From positions 1 through 41,945 of the forward strand of contig NZ_RHHB01000027.1 in assembly GCF_003710805.1 (NCBI RefSeq): a stretch of 41,945 nt of DNA, given 5' to 3'. The translations under genes and the position numbers were made by a program. Below are positions 15,117-22,745 of the stretch, in pieces. How positions within the stretch are numbered: position 1 is the first letter of the stretch; every line of letters starts with the position of its first letter. The DNA is from Agromyces tardus (GTDB lineage: Bacteria > Actinomycetota > Actinomycetes > Actinomycetales > Microbacteriaceae). The notes under the pieces are model-generated. The model worked only from the letters and a program-made list of their open reading frames with translations, did no database searches and was not told where the DNA came from.

Positions 15117-16505
15117 GTGGCTGAGAATCACGACGACCAGGAGTCCACGGCTCGACGGGGGTCGGGCTCTCGCGCGGGTGCCGCCGGCCGGGGCGGGGCT
15201 GCGTCGGGGGGCGCGCACGCCGCCGACGACGCCGACTCCGTCACGGTGCGGGTCGATCTCCCACCGGCGCCGCAACCCGAGATGCCCGACGATGAGGTGG
15301 CCGTCGCGATCGACGACGTGGCCGTCAATCCCGGTTCGCTCGGGGGAGTCGCCGAGCCCGTCACCTCGGTCGAGGTCGTCACGCCCGCCCTTCGACGCGG
15401 CGGCAGGGGCTCGAGTGCGATGCGGCGCGATCCGTCGCCGTACGGCGCGCTGCTCGCAGCCGACGCGTCGCGGCTCCGTCGCGAGCGCGTGAGCACCGAG
15501 ACGGGCAGCCACGTGGCGGTCGTCGACGTTCCCGACGACGAGCTCGTCGCACCCGAGGTGCCCGAGACCGCCGAATCGCTCACGGCCGACCGGCTGATCG
15601 ACGTCAACCGCACCACGCGGCCGGCGCCCCACGGCGGATTCAACCGCTTCCTCTACGAGGCGACCCTGCACCTCGTGAACCTCGGCGATTCGGCGAAGGT
15701 GCAGGCGCACAAGGCGATGAGCGCCCGCATCCAGCGCCGATTCGAGGGCGGTGCCCGATTCGTGCCGGTGCTCACACGCAAGGGCGGCGTCGGCAAGACC
15801 ACGATCACGACGCTGCTCGGCATGGCCCTCGCCGATGCCCGCGACGACCGCGTGATCGCGATCGACGCCAATCCCGACCGTGGCACGCTCGCCGAGCGCG
15901 TGGACCGGCAGACGCGCGAGACCGTGCGCGACGTCGTCACGAAGGCGCCGTCGATCGGCGGGTACACCGACTTCTCGAGATTCGTCTCCCGCGACGAGAC
16001 CCGGCTCGACATCCTCGCGTCCGACACCGATCCCACCCTTTCCGAGGCGTTCGACGATGACGACTACAACATCGTCGCGGGACTTGCGGCGCGGTACTAC
16101 TCGATCGTGCTGACCGACTGCGGCACGGGCATCGTGCACGCGGTCATGCGCGCCACGCTGCAGCGCGCGGACTCGATCGTGGTGGTCTCCGGCGGCAGTG
16201 TCGATGAGGCGCGGCTCGCGAGCGAGACGCTCACCTGGCTCGAGGCGAACGGCTATGGCGACCTCGTGCGAAATGCCGTCGTCGCGATCAACCTGGCCAC
16301 CCAGGGCACCCATCTCGTCAAGGTCGACGAGATCGAGGCCCACTTCCAGTCTCGCGTGCGCGAGATCGTGCGCATCCCGTACGATCCGCAGCTCGCGGCG
16401 GGCTCGGTCGTGAACTGGAGCGAACTCCGCCCGGTCACGCAGTACGCGGCCCGCGAACTCGCCGCCCTCGTGGTGGAAGGCCTGCCCGTCGACCGCGGGC
16501 ACTGA
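15117..16505 (+). CDS. MinD/ParA-like ATPase with long disordered N-terminus (ESX EspI-like)
   Basis: A 462-aa protein. Residues 1 to about 180 are acidic, Ala/Gly-rich and probably disordered. A linker with [17 protein letters not shown] leads to a MinD-like ATPase: R-K-G-G-V-G-K-T-T (Walker A, 221-229), A-I-D-A-N-P-D-R (Walker A') and [10 protein letters not shown] (Walker B). The linker plus ATPase arrangement resembles the MinD-like proteins linked to actinobacterial type VII secretion (EspI/Rv3876 group), yet no ESX genes are nearby. GTG 15117 follows GGAGG by 7 nt. It ends 11 nt before def. Function unknown. Confidence 0.8.
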   Translation: MAENHDDQESTARRGSGSRAGAAGRGGAASGGAHAADDADSVTVRVDLPPAPQPEMPDDEVAVAIDDVAVNPGSLGGVAEPVTSVEVVTPALRRGGRGSSAMRRDPSPYGALLAADASRLRRERVSTETGSHVAVVDVPDDELVAPEVPETAESLTADRLIDVNRTTRPAPHGGFNRFLYEATLHLVNLGDSAKVQAHKAMSARIQRRFEGGARFVPVLTRKGGVGKTTITTLLGMALADARDDRVIAIDANPDRGTLAERVDRQTRETVRDVVTKAPSIGGYTDFSRFVSRDETRLDILASDTDPTLSEAFDDDDYNIVAGLAARYYSIVLTDCGTGIVHAVMRATLQRADSIVVVSGGSVDEARLASETLTWLEANGYGDLVRNAVVAINLATQGTHLVKVDEIEAHFQSRVREIVRIPYDPQLAAGSVVNWSELRPVTQYAARELAALVVEGLPVDRGH

Positions 16506-16516
16506 TCGGAGCACCA

Positions 16517-17008
16517 TTGCCGGAACGACCCATTCGCCTGTTCGGCGACCCTGTCCTGAAGACCGTCTCCGCCCCCGTCGAACAGATCGACGACCGGGTG
16601 CGCGCGCTCGTCGACGACCTCATCGACAGCGTGAAGCTCCCAGGCCGCGCAGGGGTCGCGGCGTCGCAGATCGGCGTGAACCTCCGCGTGTTCAGCTACA
16701 ACGTCGACGGTGAGATCGGCTACATCATCAACCCCGAGATCGTGGAGCTCTCCGGCGAGGTCGAGGCCATCGACGAGGGATGCCTCTCGGTTCCCGGTCT
16801 CTGGCACAAGACGCCGCGCCACGCGTTCGCGCGCGTGCGCGGGATCGACCTCGACGGAAACGAGATCGAGCTCTCGGGCACCGGGCTCATGGCGCAGGCA
16901 CTGCAGCACGAGACCGACCACCTCGACGGGCTGCTCTACCTCGACCGACTCGAGAAGGACGAGCGACGCGCGGCCATGAAGGCCGTGCGCGAGTCCGACT
17001 GGTTCTGA
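16517..17008 (+). CDS. def: Peptide deformylase
   Basis: A 163-aa metalloenzyme that removes the formyl group from nascent N-terminal Met. Motif 2, E-G-C-L-S-V-P (87-93), and motif 3, Q-H-E-T-D-H-L-D-G (H131, E132, H135), give the metal ligands and catalytic Glu. Motif 1 reads G-R-A-G-V-A-A-S-Q instead of the usual G-x-G-L-A-A-x-Q. The start is a TTG at 16517 with GGAG 5 nt before it; no ATG or GTG fits. The 11-nt gap suggests co-transcription with the MinD-like gene. Confidence 0.94.
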   Translation: MPERPIRLFGDPVLKTVSAPVEQIDDRVRALVDDLIDSVKLPGRAGVAASQIGVNLRVFSYNVDGEIGYIINPEIVELSGEVEAIDEGCLSVPGLWHKTPRHAFARVRGIDLDGNEIELSGTGLMAQALQHETDHLDGLLYLDRLEKDERRAAMKAVRESDWF

Positions 17009-17074
17009 CCCCGCCACCGGTCGGCGTGCGGCCGGTGCCACCCCGCCGGCGCCCGACGCCGCCGCGACGAGTGA

Positions 17075-17107
17075 CGAACGGCCCCGCGGCATCCGCGGGG
17101 CCGTTCG
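17075..17107. terminator. Strong bidirectional hairpin between def and the acyl-CoA synthetase gene
   Basis: A perfect 15-bp stem, 17075-17089 pairing with 17093-17107, closed by a 3-nt CAT loop. It lies between two converging genes. No clear T tract follows on either strand, but stem length and position make shared termination likely. Confidence 0.8.
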
Positions 17108-17124
17108 CGATGCACTGACGCGGG

Positions 17125-18960
17125 TCAGGCGATGATCGAGTGGCCCTCGGTCGCAGGCGCTCCCGAGTACATCGACTCGATGGAGTCGGCGAAGTCCTCG
17201 AGGATCACGTTGCGCTTGATGCTCATCTTCGGGGTGAGGTGCCCGCTCGCCTCGGTGAGCTCGGTGGGCAGGATCGTGAACTTGCGGATCGACTCGGCGC
17301 GCGACACGTTCTCGTTGGCGGCGTCGATCGCGCGCTGCACCTCCGCGAGCACGGCAGGGTTCGTGGTCGCCTCCTCGATGCTCATGCCCGCGTCCTCTCC
17401 ATTGTTGTTGAGCCACACGGGAAGCATCTCGGGGTCGAGGGTGATGAGCGCCGAGATGAACGGCTTCTTGTCGCCGACGACGACGACCTGACCGACGAGC
17501 GGGTTGGCGCGGATCGGGTCCTCGAGCGCCGCGGGGGCGACGTTCTTGCCGCCGGCCGTGACGATGATCTCCTTGAGACGACCCGTGATGGTGAGGAAGC
17601 CGTCGGCGTCGAACGAGCCGAGGTCGCCGGTCTTGAACCACTCGCCGTCGAACGTCGCGGCGGTCGCCTCGGGGTTCTTCCAGTACTCCTTGAACACGTT
17701 GTTGCCCTTGACCTGGATCTCGCCGTCGTCGGCCAGGCGCACTGCCACACCAGGCAGCGCGGGGCCGACCGTGCCGATCTTCGAGCGCGTGGCGAGGTTG
17801 ACGGTGGCGGGCGCGGTGGTCTCGGTGAGGCCGTAGCCCTCGAGGATCGTGATGCCGAGCGAGTGGTAGAAGTGGCCGAGGCGCGGACCGAGCGGTGCCG
17901 AGCCGGAGACGGCGTACTTCACGTTGCCGCCCATCGCCGCGCGCAGCTTGGAGTAGACGAGCCGGTCGAAGAGCGCGAACTTGACCTTGAGCCCGAACGG
18001 GATCTTCGCACCCGACTCGAGCGCGGTGGAGTGGGCGACGGCGGCGTCGGCGGCGGCGCGGAAGATCTTGCCCTTGCCGCCGGCCTCGGCCTTCTGCTCC
18101 GAGACGTTGTAGACCTTCTCGAACACGCGCGGCACCGCCAGCAGGAACGTCGGCTTGAAGCTCGCGAGCGAGGGCAGGAGCTGCTTGGTGTCGGGCTGGT
18201 GGCCCACGCGCACGCCGGCGTGCACGGAGAGCACGGAGATGAACCGGGCGAACACGTGCGCCGTCGTGATGAAGAGGAGGGTGGACGCGCCGTCGGGGTC
18301 GAGGACGACCTCCTTGAGGGCGACGGCGGCGTTGCGCGACAGCTCCACGAAGTTCGAGTGCGTGAGCACGCAGCCCTTGGGCTTGCCGGTGGAGCCGGAC
18401 GTGTAGATGAGCGTCGCGATGTCGGAGCCCACCGCGAGATTGCGTCGGCGCTCGATCTCGTCGTCGGGCACGTCGGCGCCCGACGCGACGAGCTTGTCGA
18501 GGTCGCCCAGGTCGATCTGCCAGACGTTGCGGATGGCGGGCAGGTCGGGGTGGACCTCGTCGAACCGCGCGAAGTGGTCGGCCGTCTCGAGGATGACGGC
18601 GATCGCCCCGGAGTCGCCGAGGTTCCAGCGCACCTGAGCGGGGGAGCTGGTCTCGTAGATCGGCACGAGCACGGCGCCCGCGAACCACATCGCGAAGTCG
18701 ATGAGCGTCCACTCGTAGCGGGTCTTGCACATGAGGCCGACCTTGTCGCCCGGCTGGATGCCCGCTGCGGCGAGGCCCTTCGCGAGCGCCACCACCTGCT
18801 CGTGGAACTCGCGCGTCGTGACCGGCGACCAGCCGCCGTCGGCGGTCGGGAGGGAGAACAGCACCGAGTCCGGCGTGGCGCGGACGCGCTCGACGAGCAG
18901 GTCGGTGGTGTTCGCCTCGGGGTCGGGCGCGACCAGCGGGGCAGTGGCGAATTCGATCAC
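17125..18960 (-). CDS. Long-chain fatty acid-CoA ligase (FadD15-type)
   Basis: A 611-aa adenylate-forming enzyme that activates long-chain fatty acids as acyl-AMP then acyl-CoA. The P-loop-like A3 motif is L-I-Y-T-S-G-S-T-G-K-P-K-G. The substrate and AMP motifs Y-G-L-T-E-T-T and F-K-T-G-D-L-G follow, and T-G-R-L-K-E-I-I lies before the C-terminal domain. GTG 18960 is chosen because AAGGAG lies 7 nt upstream; the longer frame from 19074 has no support. The M. tuberculosis counterpart by position is fadD15 (Rv2187). It is divergent from the ROK kinase gene. Confidence 0.93.
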   Translation of the reverse strand: MIEFATAPLVAPDPEANTTDLLVERVRATPDSVLFSLPTADGGWSPVTTREFHEQVVALAKGLAAAGIQPGDKVGLMCKTRYEWTLIDFAMWFAGAVLVPIYETSSPAQVRWNLGDSGAIAVILETADHFARFDEVHPDLPAIRNVWQIDLGDLDKLVASGADVPDDEIERRRNLAVGSDIATLIYTSGSTGKPKGCVLTHSNFVELSRNAAVALKEVVLDPDGASTLLFITTAHVFARFISVLSVHAGVRVGHQPDTKQLLPSLASFKPTFLLAVPRVFEKVYNVSEQKAEAGGKGKIFRAAADAAVAHSTALESGAKIPFGLKVKFALFDRLVYSKLRAAMGGNVKYAVSGSAPLGPRLGHFYHSLGITILEGYGLTETTAPATVNLATRSKIGTVGPALPGVAVRLADDGEIQVKGNNVFKEYWKNPEATAATFDGEWFKTGDLGSFDADGFLTITGRLKEIIVTAGGKNVAPAALEDPIRANPLVGQVVVVGDKKPFISALITLDPEMLPVWLNNNGEDAGMSIEEATTNPAVLAEVQRAIDAANENVSRAESIRKFTILPTELTEASGHLTPKMSIKRNVILEDFADSIESMYSGAPATEGHSIIA

Positions 18961-19103
18961 GGTAGCTCCTTCGGCACCGGGAGGTCGCACTCGTCGGGTA
19001 CCGCGCGAACCTCGGCATTGGGGTTGACTACACTCTAGTCGGTGCTGTCGGGGGCCTTCCTGACCGTTCCACACCCCTCGACTCTCTCCGGAAGGCGGTC
19101 CGC

Positions 19104-20054
19104 GTGCACGCGATCGGCATCGACATCGGCGGCACGAAGATCGCCGGGGCCGTCGTCGACGAGCTCGGCGCCATGGTGCGCAGCGAGCGCGTCCCGACCC
19201 CGGCCGGCGATTCGCGCCGACTCGAGGACGCGGTCGTCGAGATGATCCGGTCGCTCTCCGACTCCGGTCCCGTCGCTGCCGTCGGTGTCGCCGCGGCCGG
19301 CTTCATCGACGCCGCCCAGTCCACCGTCTACTACGCGCCGAACATCGACTGGCGCAACGAGCCCTTCCGCGAGAAGCTCGAGGCCCGGGTCGGCGCGACG
19401 GTCGTCGTCGACAACGACGCGAACGCGGCCGGCTGGGCCGAGTTCCGCTTCGGGGCCGGGCGCCTGGTGAGCGACATGGTCATGCTCACCATCGGCACCG
19501 GCGTCGGCGGCGCGATCGTGGCGGGCGACCGCCTCTTCCGCGGCGGATTCGGCGCCGGCGCCGAGCTCGGCCACATGCGCATGGTGCCCAACGGCATCGC
19601 GTGCGGGTGCGGCCAGCACGGATGCCTCGAGCAGTACGGCTCCGGCCGTGCCCTCCTGCGCATGGCGAACGAGATCGCCGACGCGGGCGGCATCGGACAG
19701 GCACTCGCCCGAGTGCGTGCGGAGCACGGGGCGCTCGACGGCGGACTCGTCGGTGCGCTCATCGAGCAGCAGGATCCGGGTGCCGTCGCGGCACTCCGCC
19801 AGCTCGGCCACTGGCTCGGAGAGGCCGCGGCGAGCCTCTCCGCCGTGCTCGATCCGCAGCGGTTCGTGTTCGGCGGCGGCGTCGCGGTGGCGGGCGAACT
19901 GCTGCTCGGCCCGGTCCGCGAGGCCTACCTCGAGCACCTCCCCGCGCGGGGTTACCACCCCGAGCCCGACTTCGTCATCGCGGAGCTCGTGAACGACGCC
20001 GGCGTCGTCGGTGCCGCCGACCTCGCGCGCGTCTGGGTCGACGACCACGCCTGA
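19104..20054 (+). CDS. ROK-family glucokinase
   Basis: A 316-aa sugar kinase. The ATP phosphate motif D-I-G-G-T-K is at 7-12, the catalytic Asp is in D-N-D-A-N-A-A (about 103-109), and the ROK zinc site is E-L-G-H-M (His157) plus C-G-C-G-Q-H-G-C-L-E (Cys167, 169, 174). Glucose is the likely substrate by family and by the similar gene order in Streptomyces, but N-acetylmannosamine or other hexoses are possible. GTG 19104 follows GGAAGG by 8 nt. The 143-nt gap upstream holds promoters for both this gene and the divergent acyl-CoA synthetase; TTGACT at 19024-19029 is a possible -35 box. Confidence 0.9.
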   Translation: MHAIGIDIGGTKIAGAVVDELGAMVRSERVPTPAGDSRRLEDAVVEMIRSLSDSGPVAAVGVAAAGFIDAAQSTVYYAPNIDWRNEPFREKLEARVGATVVVDNDANAAGWAEFRFGAGRLVSDMVMLTIGTGVGGAIVAGDRLFRGGFGAGAELGHMRMVPNGIACGCGQHGCLEQYGSGRALLRMANEIADAGGIGQALARVRAEHGALDGGLVGALIEQQDPGAVAALRQLGHWLGEAAASLSAVLDPQRFVFGGGVAVAGELLLGPVREAYLEHLPARGYHPEPDFVIAELVNDAGVVGAADLARVWVDDHA

Positions 20055-20070
20055 CCGCTCCCCCCGGCGA

Positions 20071-20076
20071 TAGGCT
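20071..20076 (+). promoter_or_regulatory. -10 box for plsC
   Basis: TAGGCT placed so that transcription begins at about 20082-20083. An ATG lies there, but a good AAGGAG site and GTG occur 27 nt on, so the message probably carries a short leader. Confidence 0.5.
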
Positions 20077-20108
20077 GGGCGATGGTCGTCCGACGGAAGG
20101 AGTCCACG

Positions 20109-20798
20109 GTGTTCTACTGGATCATGAAAAACATCGTGGTCGGCCCGATCCTGCTGGCGATCTTCCGGCCGTGGGTCGTGGGCCTGCAGCACGTGCCCAA
20201 GGAGGGGCCCGTCATCCTGGCCTCGAACCACCTCTCGTTCATCGACTCCATCTTCCTGCCGCTCGTCGTCGACCGTCCGGTGGTGTTCCTCGCCAAGAGC
20301 GAGTACTTCACGGGCAAGGGCCTCAAGGGCTGGGCCACGAAGATGTTCTTCCAGGCGACGGGCCAGCTCCCCATCGACCGGTCCGGAGGCAAAGCCTCCG
20401 AGGCGTCGCTCAACACCGGTCTCCGCGTGCTCCGTGAGGGGCGCGTCCTCGGCATCTACCCGGAGGGCACCCGCAGCCCCGACGGCAAGTTGTACCGCGG
20501 TCGCACGGGCGTGGCGCGCATGGTGCTCGAGGCGGGGGTCCCCGTCGTGCCCGTCGCGATGATCGGCACCGAGGAGGTCATGCCGATCGGCACCCGCATC
20601 CCCAAGGTGCGCCGCATCGGCATCGTGTTCGGCGCCCCGCTCGACTTCAGCCGGTTCGAGGGGATGGAGGGCGACCGCTTCGTCCTGCGCTCGGTCACCG
20701 ACGAGCTCGTGTACGACCTGCGCGAGCTCAGCGACCAGCAGTACGTCGACGTCTACGCGAGCTCGGTGAAGGAGCAACGCGCCTCAGCGTCGCGGTAG
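20109..20798 (+). CDS. plsC: 1-acyl-sn-glycerol-3-phosphate acyltransferase PlsC
   Basis: A 229-aa acyltransferase of phosphatidic acid synthesis at the membrane. The catalytic H-x4-D motif is N-H-L-S-F-I-D (H41, D46) and the substrate motif is Y-P-E-G-T-R-S. It starts V-F-Y-W-I-M-K, typical of actinobacterial PlsC. GTG 20109 has AAGGAG 6 nt upstream; an in-frame ATG at 20082 would add nine residues and would be leaderless after TAGGCT. The acyl-CoA synthetase nearby could supply acyl donors. The stop codon overlaps the -10 box of the next gene. Confidence 0.9.
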   Translation: MFYWIMKNIVVGPILLAIFRPWVVGLQHVPKEGPVILASNHLSFIDSIFLPLVVDRPVVFLAKSEYFTGKGLKGWATKMFFQATGQLPIDRSGGKASEASLNTGLRVLREGRVLGIYPEGTRSPDGKLYRGRTGVARMVLEAGVPVVPVAMIGTEEVMPIGTRIPKVRRIGIVFGAPLDFSRFEGMEGDRFVLRSVTDELVYDLRELSDQQYVDVYASSVKEQRASASR

Positions 20799-20801
20799 GC
20801 T
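20796..20801 (+). promoter_or_regulatory. Leaderless -10 box for the DAHP synthase gene
   Basis: TAGGCT shares its first three bases with the plsC stop codon and ends 6 nt before ATG 20808. Confidence 0.5.
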
Positions 20802-20807
20802 CGAACG

Positions 20808-22247
20808 ATGGCGTCGCGATCCGCGACGCCCGTCTCCACCCGGCGCCGAGGCGCCCGAACCCTTCAGGACACACCCGTGGTACAGCTCGTCGAGCCGGTC
20901 GTGAATGCAGATCCCTCCGTGATTGCCGGCCTCGACTATTGGCGTACCCTGCCGATCAAGCAGCAGCCGCAGTGGCCCGACGCCGAGGCCGCGCACGCGG
21001 CATCCGCAGAGCTCGCGACCCTGCCGCCGCTCGTGTTCGCCGGCGAGGTCGACATGCTGCGCGAGCGGCTCGCCGCCGCGTCGCGGGGTGAGGCGTTCCT
21101 GCTGCAGGGCGGCGACTGCGCCGAGACCTTCGCCGGCGCGACCGCCGACCAGATCCGCAACCGCGTCAAGACGGTGCTGCAGATGGCGGTCGTGCTCACC
21201 TACGGCGCCTCGATGCCCGTCGTGAAGATGGGACGCATGGCGGGTCAGTTCGCCAAGCCCCGGTCGAGCGACAGCGAGACGCGCGGCGACGTCACCCTGC
21301 CCGCCTACCGCGGCGACATCGTGAACGGCTACGACTTCACGCTCGAATCGCGCACGGCAGACCCAGCGCGCCTGTTGCAGGGCTACCACATGGCCGCGTC
21401 GACGCTCAACCTGATCCGCGCCTTCACGCAGGGTGGATTCGCCGACCTGCGCCAGGTGCACTCGTGGAACCAGGGCTTCGCCTCGAACCCTGCCAACGCC
21501 CGCTACGAGAAGCTCGCCCGCGAGATCGACCGAGCCGTCAAGTTCATGGACGCCTGCGGCGCCAACTTCGACGAGCTCAAGCGCACCGAGTTCTACACCG
21601 GCCACGAGGGCCTGCTCATGGACTACGAGCGGCCGATGACGCGCATCGACTCGCGCACGGGCACGCCGTACAACACGTCGGCGCACTTCATCTGGATCGG
21701 CGAGCGCACCCGCGAGCTCGACGGCGCCCACGTCGACTTCCTCTCGCGCGTGCGCAACCCGATCGGCGTGAAGCTCGGGCCGACCACGACGCCCGAGACC
21801 ATGATGGAGCTCGTCGAGAAGCTCGATCCCCACCGCGAGCCCGGTCGCCTCACGTTCATCACGCGCATGGGCTCCGGCAGGATCCGCGACGCCCTCCCGC
21901 CCCTGCTCGAGGCGATCAAGGCGAGCGATGCGAACCCGCTGTGGGTCACCGATCCCATGCACGGCAACGGCATCACGACGCCCACGGGGTACAAGACGCG
22001 CCGCTTCGACGACGTCGTCGACGAGGTCAAGGGCTTCTTCGAGGCGCACCGCGCCGCCGGCACGCACCCGGGCGGCATCCACGTCGAGCTCACGGGCGAC
22101 GACGTCACCGAGTGCCTCGGCGGGTCCGAGCACATCGACGAGGCCACCCTCGCAACCCGGTACGAGTCGCTGTGCGACCCGCGCCTGAACCACATGCAGT
22201 CGCTCGAGCTCGCCTTCCTGGTGGCGGAGGAGCTCGCGGTCCGCTGA
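20808..22247 (+). CDS. aroG: 3-deoxy-7-phosphoheptulonate synthase, class II
   Basis: A 479-aa class II DAHP synthase, the first step of aromatic amino acid synthesis, joining phosphoenolpyruvate and erythrose-4-phosphate. Typical plant/actinobacterial motifs are L-L-Q-G-G-D-C-A-E, K-M-G-R-M-A-G-Q-F-A-K-P-R, G-D-I-V-N-G-Y, W-V-T-D-P-M-H-G-N and H-V-E-L-T-G-D-D-V-T-E-C. The metal and PEP residues lie in these. The start is uncertain: ATG 20808 fits a leaderless promoter, while the in-frame GTG 20877 has AGGA 7 nt upstream and would drop 23 poorly conserved residues. The M. tuberculosis aroG lies in the same order relative to pknL and plsC. Confidence 0.95.
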   Translation: MASRSATPVSTRRRGARTLQDTPVVQLVEPVVNADPSVIAGLDYWRTLPIKQQPQWPDAEAAHAASAELATLPPLVFAGEVDMLRERLAAASRGEAFLLQGGDCAETFAGATADQIRNRVKTVLQMAVVLTYGASMPVVKMGRMAGQFAKPRSSDSETRGDVTLPAYRGDIVNGYDFTLESRTADPARLLQGYHMAASTLNLIRAFTQGGFADLRQVHSWNQGFASNPANARYEKLAREIDRAVKFMDACGANFDELKRTEFYTGHEGLLMDYERPMTRIDSRTGTPYNTSAHFIWIGERTRELDGAHVDFLSRVRNPIGVKLGPTTTPETMMELVEKLDPHREPGRLTFITRMGSGRIRDALPPLLEAIKASDANPLWVTDPMHGNGITTPTGYKTRRFDDVVDEVKGFFEAHRAAGTHPGGIHVELTGDDVTECLGGSEHIDEATLATRYESLCDPRLNHMQSLELAFLVAEELAVR

Positions 22248-22271
22248 CCGGCGGCGTTCGCCCGGACGGTC

Positions 22272-22293
22272 GTGGCATCCCTGCGGATGCCGC
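22272..22293. terminator. Hairpin after the DAHP synthase gene
   Basis: GGCATCC (22274-22280) pairs with GGATGCC (22285-22291) around CTGC, and one further pair plus a wobble extend it. No T tract. It is built from the recurrent GGATGCC word of this genome. Confidence 0.4.
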
Positions 22294-22321
22294 TACCGCC
22301 CGCTCGTCGGCGACACCGACC

Positions 22322-22327
22322 TACAAT
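22322..22327 (+). promoter_or_regulatory. Leaderless -10 box for the YciI-like gene
   Basis: TACAAT, close to the ideal -10, ends 6 nt before ATG 22334, with no ribosome site between. Confidence 0.6.
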
Positions 22328-22333
22328 CGTCGG

Positions 22334-22717
22334 ATGGCGCGCAATCCCGACATCCCCGATGCGTTCGACGTCGTCACGGTCGTGGTGCTGCGGCGGCCCG
22401 CCGACGCACCGGAGATGTCGGAAGCGGACCTCGACGCGCTCCAGGCACGACACCTCGCCTACCGTGCCGAGCTGGGAAGGCGGGGCATCCTGGTGGCGAA
22501 CGGTCCGTTCGACGGGCAGAGCGACCCCTCGTATCGCGGGATGTCGATCTTCGCCTGCGATCCCGTCGAGGCCGCGCGGCTCTCCGACGGGGATCCGTCC
22601 GTGATCGCGGGCCGACTCGCCTACGACGTCATGGAGTGGTGGGTGCGTGCGGGATCGCTCGCCTTCCCGCTCGCCGATCGGCCGGTCGGCGACCGTCGCT
22701 CGATGCCCGACGACTGA
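22334..22717 (+). CDS. YciI-like protein
   Basis: A 127-aa protein of the YCII-related alpha-beta barrel fold: V-V-T-V-V-V-L-R-R-P, then H-L-A-Y-R-A-E-L-G-R-R-G-I-L-V-A-N-G-P-F and Y-R-G-M-S-I-F. The His in the L-x-x-R-H-L-A-Y segment matches the position used in this family. The biochemical role of YciI proteins is not generally known. It converges on the kinase gene with a 28-nt gap that holds a weak GACGCG/CGCGTC hairpin (22716-22734). Confidence 0.78.
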   Translation: MARNPDIPDAFDVVTVVVLRRPADAPEMSEADLDALQARHLAYRAELGRRGILVANGPFDGQSDPSYRGMSIFACDPVEAARLSDGDPSVIAGRLAYDVMEWWVRAGSLAFPLADRPVGDRRSMPDD

Positions 22718-22745
22718 CGCGCCGAGGCCGCGTCGCGTCGCCCAG

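Noticed and set aside
15088..15492. Frame starting 5 nt after TAGGCT, a possible leaderless gene
   Set aside because: It is out of frame with the MinD-like protein, whose GTG 15117 has a strong ribosome site; the product has no domain.
17140..19038. 632-codon open frame antisense to the acyl-CoA synthetase
   Set aside because: Composition is Arg/Gly/Val-rich shadow sequence with no recognisable motif; the sense gene has all family motifs.
19042..19245. Possible small leaderless gene starting at GTG 19042 after TACACT
   Set aside because: The 67-aa product is Ser/Arg-rich, overlaps the ROK kinase out of frame, and has no family likeness.
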